Shown here piece after piece: positions 12,801-27,800 of a stretch of DNA of 64,000 nucleotides. Under the pieces are notes generated by a model that ran no database searches, was not told the origin of the DNA, and saw only the letters and a list, made by a program, of their open reading frames with translations. The position numbers were made by a program, and so were the translations under genes. The stretch lies in the NCBI GenBank assembly GCA_007844125.1, contig CM017564.1, positions 12,125,608 through 12,189,607 of the forward strand, in the 5' to 3' direction. This stretch comes from Sinonovacula constricta (lineage: Eukaryota > Mollusca > Bivalvia > Cardiida > Solecurtidae). Every line of letters starts with the position of its first letter. Position 1 is the stretch's first letter.

Positions 12801-15800
12801 TTATTTTTAATTTGCTTATTTTAGTCATAATGCTCAAGCAGTTTAAGTACTCAATATGATAAAAAATCGTAACTACTCATTCTAATTTAAAATTCCACTA
12901 GCCGACAATTTATTATTAAACAACGACTATCAAGCAAAATCAGATTTGGCCAAAAACACTTTTTTTTTTATAACAAAAGTTCTTGAATTTACATGTAAAT
13001 ATTTTACTACGTCTACTTAAAATTTGTTTAAGTTGTTTCAGCCAATTTTAACCACAAGGGCTCACCTGTATTGGCCAGGGCACGGAACTGTTCATATCTC
13101 GACTTCGCCTCCTCCCTTTTCTTTGGCAGAATCACATCCTCCTTATAACTGGATGGCAACCCATGCTCTGCGCTCATCTCATGAACTGCAACAGAAACAT
13201 TAAACCAGACCTAGTAGCGCAATCGGTAGAGCGTCGTCTCCAGGTCGATCCCGGGCCGCGACATACCAAAGTCAGTAAAAATGGAAGTGGTATAGCTCCC
13301 TTGCTAACGCTCAAGCAAATATAAGGGTAGATCCACGACTGGTTGGCCCGGTGTCAGGATAATGTGACTGGGTGTGGTATCATGCCAGGTGTTCACGGCA
13401 TGCTATACACAGTGAAGGCAGCACTATATCTGCTTCAAGTGGACACCGACTCCAGATAACTGAAATACTGTTGGTGGGACGATAAACCCAATAAACAAAC
13501 AAACAGAAACATCAACAAATTACAATTGATGACACATCATTAAAGAGACCAAGTGATTTTAAGCAGATTTATGTAAAAGAAGCGTAAGTGGCAGTCGCGG
13601 AAGAATCCGAGTCGTTAAACTCTATCTTCAAACCCTTGAACAGATGGCGTAAATGCCTGCGGCAGAAGAATGTGAGGCCCTGATTTCTAACTTCAAACCC
13701 CTTAAACAAATGGTGTAAATGCCTGCGGCAGAAGAATGTGAGGCCCTGATTTCTATCTTTAAACCCCTTAAACAGATGGGAGCGTAAATACCTGCTGCAG
13801 AAGAATGGGAGGCCCTGATTTCTAACTTCTAGTCTTTGTCTGGGGTCTTTTTCCACCAAAAATTTTTTTAGCTGGACGTTGCTATAATGGCCATAACTGG
13901 TATCTTTGATGTAATTTAAAAACTAAAACACGTAATTTGAAATGTAACAATCATAACTAATAAATCTTACTTTGTTCTAAAATTTCCAACGGGATCTCTG
14001 AAACGGATTCGTTACTCTCCATTGGTTGCAACTGCTGCTGTTGTTGTTGTTGCTGATGATGATGTTGTTGTTGCTGCTGCTGCAGACTTGAATACTGTGG
14101 TGAAGGAATTGTCATGCCTTGAGTCTGCATCTGCCTCTCAGACCGAGCAGTACAGATATTCCGCAGCTCCTGCTTGATATACTGCGTTGAAGTGGGTGTG
14201 GCTATACTGAGAGGGACATCCAGCGGCTTTTTACTGCTGCAATATGCAAATAATCACATTTAAATTAGTTATATGCAAATATGCAATTTGCATAAATGGC
14301 ATAAGTCATATAAAAAGTGCAGAATACAAATAAGTCACTTGCAACCTTAGGAAAACTTACAAGAGATATAAAATTCTAAGGTTTCTGCATTTGTTGACAT
14401 GCAGATTACACTGTACATTTACATTTTACACACAGTTGATGATATGCAAAGAACATGTAGACCACTTATATACAAATTATTCATATTTATCAATGCTGTA
14501 GAAAATTAAGTAATGTTCTATATGTAAATTATAAGTATATGCAAATGAGACATTATGTAAATTAGCCTATGCATATAAGGTATGCACTTACTTGTCAAAG
14601 AGATCCAGGTCCAACCCTCCATGGTTGCCCATGGTTTGAAGAGGTTTCGAGAATTGAGGCGAGGTCATGGGGCTGGACGATGTCACCATCATTGACCCCT
14701 GGCCATACTGGGATCCACCTACACTCACTCCTGAAACCCCGCCCCCTTGGCTGTAGGAAGGGCTAACCTGCTGCGGCCCTCCCGGGGGTCCTCTAAGCGA
14801 GTTGGGGGACACATTGTGGGGTGTGTGGGGCGTATGAGGTGACATCAACAATGGATCTGGGCTTGGGCCTGGACCAAAAGGACTCTGGGAAGTTCTTGGG
14901 CTCCCACCTCGCCCTGGCATGCTTATCTGACGCTGAAGCTGGGCACCACGCCCCTGATTATACATCTGCTGTTGCTGCTGCTGAGCATACATCCCACCCA
15001 TTCCTTGGTTAGCAGGGAATTGAGTGTCTGAGAAAGGGAACCTTTGCTGACTGGTATGCATGGTGCCTCCGGAGAGTGAGCGATGCCTGTTATACTGGAC
15101 TGTTCCCTGAGGGGGCATTCCAGGGGTTCTATTAGGCCAGTCGTTCTGCGCTGGCTGCTGATTGGGCGAGAGCTGAGAGTTGGGTGGCATCATGGGACCC
15201 ATGGGGCGGGGCTGCGGTGGCTGAAGACCTTGAGCAAATCTGGGTGACATGGGTCCGGGGATTTGGTTACGCTGGAATCATGATTAAATTGTTAGTGATA
15301 AGTTATGTGGCAAACATTACTTAAAGCAGTGGTAAGTTATGCTGGATAGAGAAATACTGATAAATAAGAAATAATGAATATTGCTTATATGTTTAACAAT
15401 TTTAAAATGATTTTAATGACAACATATCATTAATTTTAAAAGAAAAGTTATGCCAGAAATACTAATAATGAGACATTAATGAATAGTCTCCCCTGAATAA
15501 TCCCTAAATAGGTCCTTTCGTTTTTACTCGTTTTTTAAGCTTGTGCTCTATGGAGTGTATGTTGACTTTTCTGCCTTTCTTATAATACACAGGTTAACCA
15601 TCATCAATGAACACTTCCATATTCTTTTTTAAATAACATTGTTAATGCAACACCTACAAAAGAACAAGCGATAAAGTCCAAGAATTTCAACTAAAAGGAC
15701 CAACCTACTGTTTAGAATACCTTGGATATTAATTAACAAGGGAGACAATTTACATTTCACCAATGTACCCCCATTCTTTGTAATTAATATTGACTATAAT

Positions 15801-18800
15801 TTAATGCTAATTATAAGTAATGGTAAATAAAGATAATACATGCTTGAATAATAAAAAAAACCTGAAAGCTGTTATTCATAATCCATCTTTATGTGGATAT
15901 AATTTATAATTATTATTTTTCAAAATAATTTATATTTATTATTTTTCAAAATAATTTATAATTATTATTTTTCAAAATAATTTAAATTTTTTTTTTTTTT
16001 TCAAACAAACTTGCAATTTCTTCAGCATGGGAGAATAATAAATGTGAAAATGTAATAAACTGGAATGACAGAAAAAGAGGAAAACTGTGAATAAGAAGGA
16101 TAGTGATAAATAAAATAATAACGGAAACGGAGAATTATAAAAATTGTAATTAAAATAAGACTTGACAACATAGGAGGTTTATCCTGGGTAAAATCGGGGA
16201 CTAGTGTGGTAAACATGCATTTTAAAATTTATTCTGATTTTACAGTTTTGGGTAAATGCACAAATTTTTATATTTTAAGTTATGGTTCTACTAAGATAGC
16301 AATACAAATTGTATACAAGTTGTGGACAAGAAATGTTTTAATGTTTAGTCTGCACAATTTTACAATAACCTCATCTACGACCTGACATAAATAACCAAGA
16401 CGATCAGGATATTGCTTATCTCCCAGGAGGCATTTTAAAGCATCATTGGGTGTTGGTATTTATGTTTAGGAGTAGTAAAAAAAAAGAAAGAAAATCTCTA
16501 TTTTTTTTCCAAAAGGCAGCTTGATCGATCAAATCTCTGAAAGTTGACATAGTGTGAAAGAAGCCAGCATGTTCAATGGAATGATAGAGCATAAGACAGG
16601 GTTCAGAAAAGTAATGATAACGTGATTGGCTGTAGCAATGTATCCCATTATTCTCAACCAAACCCTATAGCACTACTACTAATTTAAATTGTCTCACTGA
16701 GACAAGTCAAATGACTACAAAAAATGTATGGTTCAGTGTAAACATGAAGGAACTTGAGAAATTCTACTTTCAATAATGCTGAAAGTGGGTTCGGTAAATT
16801 TTCAACCAAACCCTACAATGCTACTTCTCATTGAAATTGTCTCACTGAGGCAAGTCAAATGAGTACCAACACCATATAGTTTGGAGCAGAAATCCACGAG
16901 TTAGCGGTAAAATTCTACACTTAAATTTTTACCTCCAGTGAACAGTGTGTGGGTAGCTAAGAGATGCCTACCTGTAAAGTGACATTTGGGGCGGTAGTGC
17001 TGTTCATCAGATCAGCGAGGTTCTCTGGGAATGACGGAACACTTCCACTCTGGATGTTCATGTTGTCCTACAAACACACACCGTGCACCAGTGGTTAGTG
17101 TAAAGTATCTTAAACTGTCAAACTACTATTTCTTGTGTATTCATTGCACTGATATGACCATTTAACGGACATATAGCCGATGTCAAGCTGCTATTGTTGG
17201 AGGAAGACCCCAGAATAATCGGTAGAATCACTAACAGTTTGTCTCATGTCAGCTAGAAGACCAACCCCCACATTTACGATCTGGATCTAGCCAAGACTCA
17301 AACCTACACAACAAGGCAACACGAGCACAATCTTAAATTTAATCATCCTGAGAAGGGGAGATTACTCTTGGCATGCTAGATTTGAATATACCGGCCCTAC
17401 GAAAACAGCCTTGACCAAGATCAGCCTGATCCCAATAAGGTGTCAAAATCTGCATTTTTTTTCTCCAAGGTCTATGTCAACGATTTTAAAATGAAGGGTA
17501 CTTTTTGCCAGGTTGTTATCCTTACTGAAGAACTGTCTTTATTCAAGGTGGTATCCAACAGTTTGCCTATATCTAATATATGTAACAATATCTGACCTCA
17601 GTTTGGGGTATTTGTACATAATTTCTGCAGAAAAAAAAATCATACTTTAGTCTAAGCTTTGACGATTTTTAACAGTATCTCAATTTTAGGGCAGTAAAAC
17701 TCATTACTCAGCACTTAAATGTTCATTGTTTTTAAATCTATAAATAAATCAGAACAATTCAGATTCCTGCTAAAAATAGACATCAACGTTACAACGGATG
17801 ACGTGGATGAGCTAAAACGTAAGTGGTCACGTGGTTTAAAAATATCTATAGAAAATACATGGTTGAAATGATGATTGTGACATTATGGTCCACTTTTTAG
17901 ACAGATGTAGCATACAAATAAACAGGATTTTGCAAGATCTGTTCAGGTAACAATGGTTTATTATGATCTTTAATCAAAATATTTTTGATCCAAACTGTCA
18001 CAAACCACCTTGAAGAATATGACTAGGAGAAGCCGTAACTTGTCTAGTTCTTAACCAAACCATAGGATGGACATGCTCATTATAATGATACATTGAGAAA
18101 CATTCCTCTAAATGAAAGTTATATATGGTGAGGAAATCAAGGTTTGGTTTCTTGGTGCATCGCATGACACAGTCATATTTAGGACATCCTTTTCTTTTTG
18201 GCGGGGAAACGAGAATATGTGTCCAACCATGAAATAGCATAAACAGATCAACCGCCAGACCACTGACAGACACGATTACACTGTAGTTGGTTTATTGGGT
18301 TTAGCGTTCCTCTAACAGTATTTCAGTTATCTGGAGATGGTGTACACTTGAAGCAGATATAGTGCTGGCTTTACTGTGTATAGCATGAACACCTGGCATG
18401 ACAGCACACCAAGTCACATTATCCTGACACCGGGCCAACCAGTCATGGAACTATCCTTATATTTGCTTGAGCATTAGCAAGGGAGCTATACCACTACCAT
18501 TTTACGATTTTGGTAAGTCACCACCCGGGATTGAACCCGGGGCCTCCCGTACCTGGAGCCGACGCTCTACCGATTACACTACCAGGTTTGGTATTACAAT
18601 ATAGCTCCCAAACACTATATCTTGGTGTATAATAGCACCATCCGAAATCAGTTCTTGGAAGTCTGCGTTATATATTAACAGGAATTAATTCAGCACATCT
18701 TGGACTCTATATCAATGTTCCTGCTGAACAGGACTGGAAATTGTTCTAGCAACGGCAGCTGCATGACCTTCCTAATTGGATTGGGCATAAATATTTTTTT

Positions 18801-21800
18801 TCTTTTGTTTACTGTTTATGTATAAATTATTATAGATAACTCTAGAAAAAAAAAAGAAATAATTGTTTTAAAAGTTTTAATAAAAAATTATTTTTTTTAA
18901 ATTTTGATTTCTCTTCTTTTGAAAATATGCAGTAAATATGAATATAAGAAAAAATACAATTTTCACACGTGCAAATAAACAAAATCACAAAAAAAAAAAA
19001 AAATGGACAAAATGTAATACAAAAAAATTATTTGGGTTTTATGGCATAGACAAAGTAAAAAAATAAATTAAAATTAAAGAAACATTAAAAAAAAAACAAA
19101 TTTGAAAACAACAACACACACTTACTTGAGAGAACCGTTGCCCTGGATACTGTTGATTGAACTGCTGTGAACGCTGCTGCTGCTGCTGTTGTTGTTGCAG
19201 CAGCAACTTCTGCCTTTCCTGCTGTTGTTGACGCTGTTTGTCTCTTTCACGCAGCTGCTTCAACTTTTGCTGCTGAAGTAGGGACTGTCGAACCTGCGGA
19301 AGAAATAGTTCACATTTCTGTAATAATTTTATTTATGAAAATTGTTTTTGATTTTTGATAATGAAGGCTGCTCCATTCAAGTATTATAGGCAATGTGAAG
19401 TAAATAGACATAGAAGACCTCACCATAGACATATTAGTTGGACATCTTGGTATGGTTACAGTGCACACCCTACCCCCTCAAAATGGCCATTTATTAAATA
19501 ACTTGACATAATTAGTCCTATAGAAAAGCACCTGCCACATTCAATAACATGAAGGCCTGCTTTAAAACAGTGCCAATATCTATATCACTTTTTTTTGCCC
19601 GGGCCAAAAAGTGATATAGATACAAGTAATTTGAAGTAATTTGATTGGCTGAAATGATATAGATTTTAGCAAAAAGCTCAGGGAAATGGCAGCTATTTTT
19701 TTAACTCGGTCTTTGTGTAGACGCCGACAGGTTGCATAAATTTTTATGAAAAAAAAAAAAAATTCTCAGTTTACAAACATTCATGGCATGAATTGGAAGT
19801 GTTTAACCAAATGTGTTATAAATTTACGTGTAGATTTCACAAAAACACAAACAAGCATATTCTGACTTGGATTAATGCAAAAAAATACTAAGTATAATGT
19901 AGTTATTAATTAATATAGTAAAAAAATAAGTGAAATGGCCCCGTTATTTGTCCTTGGGTCAGTCGTATTGGACCTCGGCCTTGGTCCAACTGCCCTCACA
20001 CAAATTACAGGGCCAATATCAAATCAATTATTTATTAATAAATATAAATAATCCTTAATAGATTGTACTTCTATCGCCCTTTTTAAGATTTGTACTTTTC
20101 TAAACATACCCTCCTATCAAAATTTGGTGGGAGGGGAGAGGCGGAGGGGTGTGTGCGGTAACCATAGCTAGCTGCCTGACAAACCCTCGTTAGCTGCTGG
20201 AGTATATTTCTTGGTAGATACACTGCTTACCAGCTAGAAGATTTTCCCACATGAAATCTTTTCATCATATTTGGGCAGGGATGAGGGGCCATCTGAGAAA
20301 GTGTAACTTTAACTACAATCTCACTACATTCTTAATTGCGAATGTTCAACAACTGATTACGACCACTGATCCAAGCTTAAAGTTTAGTTTCTTTATTGGA
20401 TTTAGCGTTCCTCAATCCAGTGACGGTGTACACTTGAAGCAGATATAGTGCTGCCTTCATATAGGTGTATGAACACCTGGCATGATACCACACCCAGTCA
20501 CATTATCCTGACACCGGGCCAACAAGTCGTGGAACTACTCTTATACTTGCTTGAGCATTAGCAACGGAACTATACCACTACCATTTTTTATGACTTTGGC
20601 ATGTGCTATGTTGTGACCTGCGATCTAGTCCAGGGCCTTTCGTACTTGGAGCCAACGCTGCCAGGTTCAGTTTAAATTTCATTGGTACAGGATGGTGTAC
20701 TTATTACCTGCATGGCTGAAGAGTTGGGATTCGAGTTGGAGAAGGCGGCTCTAGGCTGAGAGGATGTGGGCGATGGTAAGGCACTGACAAGTGGACCTGA
20801 AGCTAAGACAAATACACATTTATTAGATACATCGCACTGACAGTTGTCTGGGTAGAACCACCAGCTGCAAGGCCTCCCTACATGGTATAGGTAGTTTACA
20901 CATCAGTGAAGATCCCTTATTATGGCAGCCATCTTTGATGGCAAATGCAAGGGATTTTCAGATTAATTGTATAGAAGCATACATTTTATTGTCTAGTAAT
21001 TCTTCATTTGTGGTCCAAAGATTAAAAGCTCTACACCACTGGAAAGCTCTTGAAATTCATATTTTTAAAATATATTTTTTTTAAAAATTGATGCACTAAG
21101 AATTAATACACAGAAATAAATAAAAATATTGGCTCATCCTTAATCAAAATGAACAGTGTATCTTTTTTGGTTGTATCTTTTTTTTACCTTTTAAACTATC
21201 AAAATATAATTTTTATATTTAATATACATCATAAAAGCTGTTAAATTTGATATAAAATTCACATATTATATATATATATAATAATACAGCACATATTTCC
21301 AGATTTTGGCCTGCATTAGCTTCTGCCTTCAAAGATGGCTGCCTTAAACTGTCTTATCAGTGCCTATGACGTCACATGGAAACTATTGATGACCTTTGTC
21401 ATTCATAACCTGACACAGCCACAGAAGGCGGTGAAGCCCCGCGTGGGATATAGGTAGTTTCTACCTCAGTGAAGATCCCTTATATTGGCGGCCATCTTTG
21501 ATGGCAACTTGAATAGATTTTTCATATGAATTTAATTTAATTTTCTTGTATTATCTTCATTTGTGGTCCAAAAATTAAAAGCTATACACCATTGGAAAGT
21601 CCCTGAAATTCATATTTTTAGAACTTGTTGTATGGCACACAGACACAATGAAAGGTCATCCCTTCATGGGATTTCTTGCTCAGACACATGTATAACCAAC
21701 CAATCAGAGGGCATCTTAAAGTGAAGAAAATATTTTAAAAAACATGTTTATCTGGAAGCATATAAAACTAACATAAAATTTAAAAATGGGAAACAAAACA

Positions 21801-24800
21801 AATAGGTAAGACACTGAAAGATAACAATGAGTAAAAAAATATGGTAGTCAATAAACAAACCAATTAGGGCAAATATGATATAAAATCCACCAACCAGAAA
21901 GCAGATTACAAAAATAACCATTTCTAAGATTACATACTGGCAAACATGCTGGCCAAGTTTGGCGAATATTAGGCTACAAATAAGGCCTCTAGTGTGTTCA
22001 GAAGCTTTTACCTAGTAACCTACTCTTTGACCCCACGCGACCCAATTACGAACTCTTCCAAGATTTCATGCATGCAAACATTCTGATCAAATTTGGTGAA
22101 GATTGGGCAATAAATGTGTTCTCTAGCATGTTCACAAGGTTTTCCTAAAATTTGACCTTTTTTCTTAGTTTTTGACCCTAGGGGGCCCAATAATGAACTC
22201 ATCCAAGATTTCATGCAGACAAACATTCCGACCAAGTTTGATAAAGATTAAATAAAAAGTGTAGCCTGTAGCGAGTTCACAAGCAAAATTGTTGACGATG
22301 GACAAAGGGGTATCATAAAAGCGAACCTTGAGCACATTCAGGTGAGCTAAAAAAAACTGGCATTAAATCAGTCAACCAGAAAGCAGATTACAAAATAAAT
22401 CTTTAAAAAAAGCCTCGAATTATATCAATCAACCAGAAAGTGGCTTACAAAACAACCCATAAAAACCTGACATTACATCAAGCAACCAGAAACCAAATTA
22501 CTAAAAAAAAAACATTAAAAAAGCCTGGCATTATATCAACACACCAGATAGCAGCTTACAAAAATAATCCATCAAATAAAAAGCCAGGCATTACTTCAAC
22601 CAACCAGAAAATCTTAAATAAAAAAACAGCAAAAATTACCTTGAGGATGTGGCAGGCGTGGCCCACCTTGCCCGGAGAAAATCTGGGGTCCTGGAACACC
22701 TTGGCTGTAGTCTGGCGGGAACTGTTGGCCATAACCTGTGGACATATTCTGCCTGACCTGACTCTGCGACGAATACTGCGGCCTCATATTGCCAAGCCTG
22801 TTCTGCTGATTGCTCAGCAAATTTGACTGCAGCTGTGAGCTTACGTTTGTAACTTGTGACGCTCCCATGTCTGGTATGTTCTGGCCAAAACGTTGCCGTA
22901 ACAACCCAGACTGTTGCTGTGAAGATGAGGACTGGATGTTTGAAGTAGATGGAGAAACTGAAATACCAGGCATATCCATCATCAGCTGTTTCTGTATCGC
23001 ATCGATTGCCATTTGTTCATTCAAATCCATTGGCACATTGGTAGAGTTGAGCAGCATTTCTATATCATTCCAAGCATTTGGATCCTCGAGAGCTTGTTCA
23101 AGCTGCTGTACAAGGTCCATTTGTTGTTGCTGCTGCTGTTGTTGCTGTTGTTGTTGCTGCTGATGCTGATGTTGTTCCTGCTGTTGTTGCTGCTGCTGCT
23201 GTTGGTGCTGATGCTGCTGAAGTTGAGATGAGTTGAGTTGAGATCCAACCGACTGAGGTCGGCTCAAAGTTTCGCTGTTACCAAACAAACTGCTATGATC
23301 AAACATGGATGTTGGTAGATGCATGCTGGTTGTCGTGGTAACCGAATGCAGCTGGCTGCTGGCTCCAAGACCAGCCCCGCCCCCGCCAAGTGATAGACTC
23401 GACATACTAGAGCTGGGTCCCACACTAGAACTACTCGAGTTGTTAAGCGAACCTGAAGTGATGTCCCTTTGTAGATCTTGTGCCTGCTGAATAATTTGAG
23501 CAAGAAGTGGATCACTATTGTCAGTGATGTCCGTAATCTCGGTCACCATACTCTCGCTGTCTGTCTGATTCAACATCTGCTGCAGCTGCGCATACTGCTC
23601 TTTAAACTGTAGTGAGTTCATGTTATCAATGCTGATATTACTAAGCCCTGAATTGGAATTATGGCCGATATCAAGCATGTTATCAAGGCTCGAACTCGCC
23701 TCCATTTTCTGTGATGAGCTAAGAGCACGTTCCAAAGTTGACGAACCAGAGAGTAAAGAAGCGTCACTACGCACACGTTTTATCTCCTGATTAGATGCAC
23801 TGTTCACTAGCGATGAAGGATTTACCTTCAATAGTTTCAGATTTGGTGGTATGTTTTTCAGCTGCGGTACTCCGGAAGGCTGGATGGTGCTTAATGTATT
23901 CACAACAATATCATTATTAGACTTTTTAGACAACAGCTGCGTCAATAACGTATTCTCTTTAGAGAGTTTACTGGCCATCGTGGCACTGTTTGAGGTATTT
24001 ACAACACTTCCTAAGCTCACATCTGAACTCTGATCAGAGTCAACTTCAAACTCAGCTTTTCGCTTCAAGTTCTGAATTCTCTGTTTCATCGTTTCATTTG
24101 AGTTATCTTCCCATAATAAATGAAGCAGCTTCCCTATATTTTTATTATTTGTGATGTCAGAAAAATTATTCATGCTGTTTGTTGCGTCTATGAAATTAGA
24201 TCTTGAACTCGGGGTTAGATTAACACTTAAATTAACACTCGAGGAATTATTCATGCTCAGCGCACTGTTTTGCACCGGAACTGGTACACTTGTTATCGTG
24301 GCGATAGAACTACCAGAGTTGGTAAACACACTCTTTAGCATGGAGGTATCAATGTTGGATGAGGGAGCAGACGTATGCGAGGCCGTCTGGTGGTAACTGG
24401 GGTTGCTCGGTGGTGACCTCAAGGGGGATGAGAGAGCAGGCATGGGGTAGGAGTGGGTTGTCGTAGATTGAGGCTCTTGTGGCGCAGACTGGTGACGCTG
24501 ACGGGCCATCTCGGTGTCAGCACTTGTGCTCTCCTGAAATTGGAGGTGGGAATTTTTATCAATGTCCTGAAGACACGAGGAATGTTAGATGATCTGTACA
24601 CTTCAGATAATTAGGGCCGTCACGGTATACCGGTATATTGCTGTACTGTGTAAATACTTTGTTTGCTGCCACCATTTTGTTCAAAGATAGTCAAAGATGC
24701 TCGTATTAATGAAAAGTGATCGCCAATAACCGACTGATAATGTAGTCTGATGTCAAATACATGGCAGGAGTGTTTATTCTAAACCGCTCGGAAAATGCGG

Positions 24801-27800
24801 CGTACGTGATGCGCCTTTTCAGTATGTTTCAATAAGAGTTACTACGTTTTGACTTTTGATTTGACAATTTCATTTCTGGATTTAAAACACGAATCTATTG
24901 GAATTAAAATGCAAGCATTGTTTAAAGGTATTAGAAGCATAATTAACAAATATTCTATCAAAAAGAAACGTACAGCTTGATGTCAGCATTCATAAATTAA
25001 ACTCTAATAATCCAAGCAACAGATGACATTGACAAATTGTACAAGCGGTGAGACGTTGATTACCTCCCCTTGATAAGTTTGTTTTACCAGTTATCTCCCC
25101 TTGAAACATAAAAAAATGATGTTTTGTCACTTTGCCTATGGTTAAATTCAGGCATATGAATCCAAGTTATAATTCTGAGCTGTCTACCAGAAGATTTTTC
25201 TAAAAAAATCTAAAAAACTAATTCAGCTTTAAATAAAAACATAAGTTGGCTATTTTTCATAGGCTATAAAGTAAAAACAAATCAGTATTATCTCCCCTAA
25301 AATAAACATACTTTGAGAAACCAAATGGTGAAACAGTTTATTATTTCATTGTATTCAAATATTTAAAATGTCATTTAGTTATAACCATTCAGCATCAAGA
25401 TATAAAATATGACAATTATGCATCTTATACCTTTAAAGCTCATGTATTGGAAGAAAGGGACGGTAATGAAAAAAATCTCTCCCAGATAAAATCCCTTCCC
25501 TTCATTTCAGCATATTTGACTAAATCTCTTATCCTAAGTTTTCTAATGTAGACAAAATCCCTCCAGTAAATAAATAAAATTAAAATATCTCTCGAAGTTT
25601 GATTTTTTGCAGAAAAAAAAAATCCCATTTGGATATTAGTTATTTACGAAAATTAACTGTGCAAACCAAATAAATAATATTGCAAAATGTGGAAAATTGA
25701 CCAAGAGGAGTTTGAACAAATTCACAGGAGGAACTTGGTCTGCCTATGCTTAAATGAATGGAAGGTATTTCGTCCAGAGGGTATTTCGTCTGGCCACCAA
25801 AAAGGACACCTACTGCGGGCACTTGCTGACAATTCTCCTTTCTATCCGTCAATAGAATCTGCATGATTGTATTCTTTCCTGCAGAATTCTTGTCTTCTTT
25901 TTGTGAAGCTTCCTTCGGAAAGTATGGCGTCTCATCCATGCTTAAAAGTTTCTGAAAATATGGAAATTATCCTGGTTAAATATAATATATATTGCTATAT
26001 ATATTGGGTAATTTTATGTTGGCCAAAATATTGAAATAGAACACGCATTTTCCAACAGCAATAGGTAGTTTAGCCAATCAAATTTTTCTTTTTTTTTTTT
26101 TAAATTTAACCGTGTTTTTTTTTTATACCGACGAGATTATTGCAGATGATTTAATTTTACCTCTTTTGTCAATATTGACCATGGTGTTTCAGCCAATCAA
26201 ATAGCTGTATTTCATATAAGCCCTGGTCTTTTTGCATTGGCTAAAAGTTTTGATAAAATACTGGATATAATAACGAATAGTTTGCTTATCGTCCCACGAA
26301 CAGTATTTCAGTTATCTGGAGACGGTGTCCACTAAAAGCAAATATAGTGCTGCCTTCACTGTGTATAGCATGCCGTGAACACCTGGCATGATACCACACC
26401 CAGTCACATTATCCAGACACCGGGCCAACCAGTCGTGGAACTACCCTTATATTTGCTTAAGCGTTAGCAAGGGAGCTATACCACTACCATTTTTAACGAC
26501 ATTGGTATGTCGCGGTCTGGGATCGAAACTGGGGCCTCCCGTACCTGGAGCCAATGCTCTACCGATTGCGCTACCAGGTCTTGTGACCATAACTGACGTA
26601 TTTTTAAAAAAAAAAAAACAAAAAAAAACAACTCACCTTGAGCATTATATTATTTGGTTTCTTTGCTTCAGCTTCATTTTTCTCCATCTCAATCGCACTA
26701 GCCTCGTTCTGAGATGCCGCTTGGGCCTCGGCACTATGCTCGGAGGAGTTATCAACCTTTGGCTGCACGATGTCATCATCATCGTCCTGACTTAACAATG
26801 ACTTCAGCAGCCGATTGCTATCCTTCTCCGTATTGACAGTATGATCGCCGTCATCGTTGGATGTACTCTGCGGTTTCTCTGACGGACTCTGACCGGGTCC
26901 AGGCTGTGGCGATTGTATGCTGTCAGCAGGCGACATCTCCATGATACCTTGCCGACTGTTGTGCCGGCTTCGTACCTTAGGTGTGCCAGGTTCCGACTTT
27001 CTTGAACTTGTCGGGGGGCTGTGTTGAGTCAACAGCTGGCAGAGTTTCCCTGACCTATTCAGTTTTTTGTCCATTGGGTCATGGCTGCTCTGGTGATGCT
27101 GCTGTTGATGATGTTGTTGTTGCAGGTGGCGCTGCTGCTCCTGCGACATGGCATCGAAGGACTGATTGTGGTGCATACCGGCAGGGCTTGACTGGGCCAA
27201 GAGGCTCTGATGGGACCAACCCTGCTGGTTCAGACCTAGATAAAAGTTGCATTCATCTTTATTTGATAAGCTATCATGGTCTGTGATATCAGCAACAAAA
27301 GTAAGCTTCTTTTTTACATCTTCCTTTATCAACTTTATCTTATACATGTATCAACTTTATCTTATACATGTATCAACTGCCTATATCTTATATATGTATC
27401 AACTGCCTATATCTTATACATGTATCAACTGCCTTTATCTTATACATGTATCAACTGCTTATATCTTATATATGTATCAACTGCCTATATCTTATATATG
27501 TATCAACTGCCTTTATCTTAATTATGTATCAACTGCCTTTATCTTAATTATGTATCAACTGCCTTTATCTTATACATGTATCAACTGCCTTTATCTTATA
27601 CATGTATCAACTGCCTTTATCTTATACATGTATCAACTGCCTTTATCTTATACATGTATCAACTGCCTTTATCTTATATATGTATCAACTGCCTATATCT
27701 TATACATGTATCAACTGCCTTTATCTTATATATGTATCAACTGCCTATATCTTATACATGTATCAACTGCCTTTATCTTATACATGTATCAACTGCCTTT

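Noticed and set aside
14569..15012. Plus-strand ORFs opposite exon 17
   Set aside because: Antisense shadows of a GC-richer coding exon.
22440..24396. Several plus-strand ORFs over exon 13
   Set aside because: Antisense shadows of the NCOA coding exon; cysteine and leucine runs are the complement of the CAG tract.
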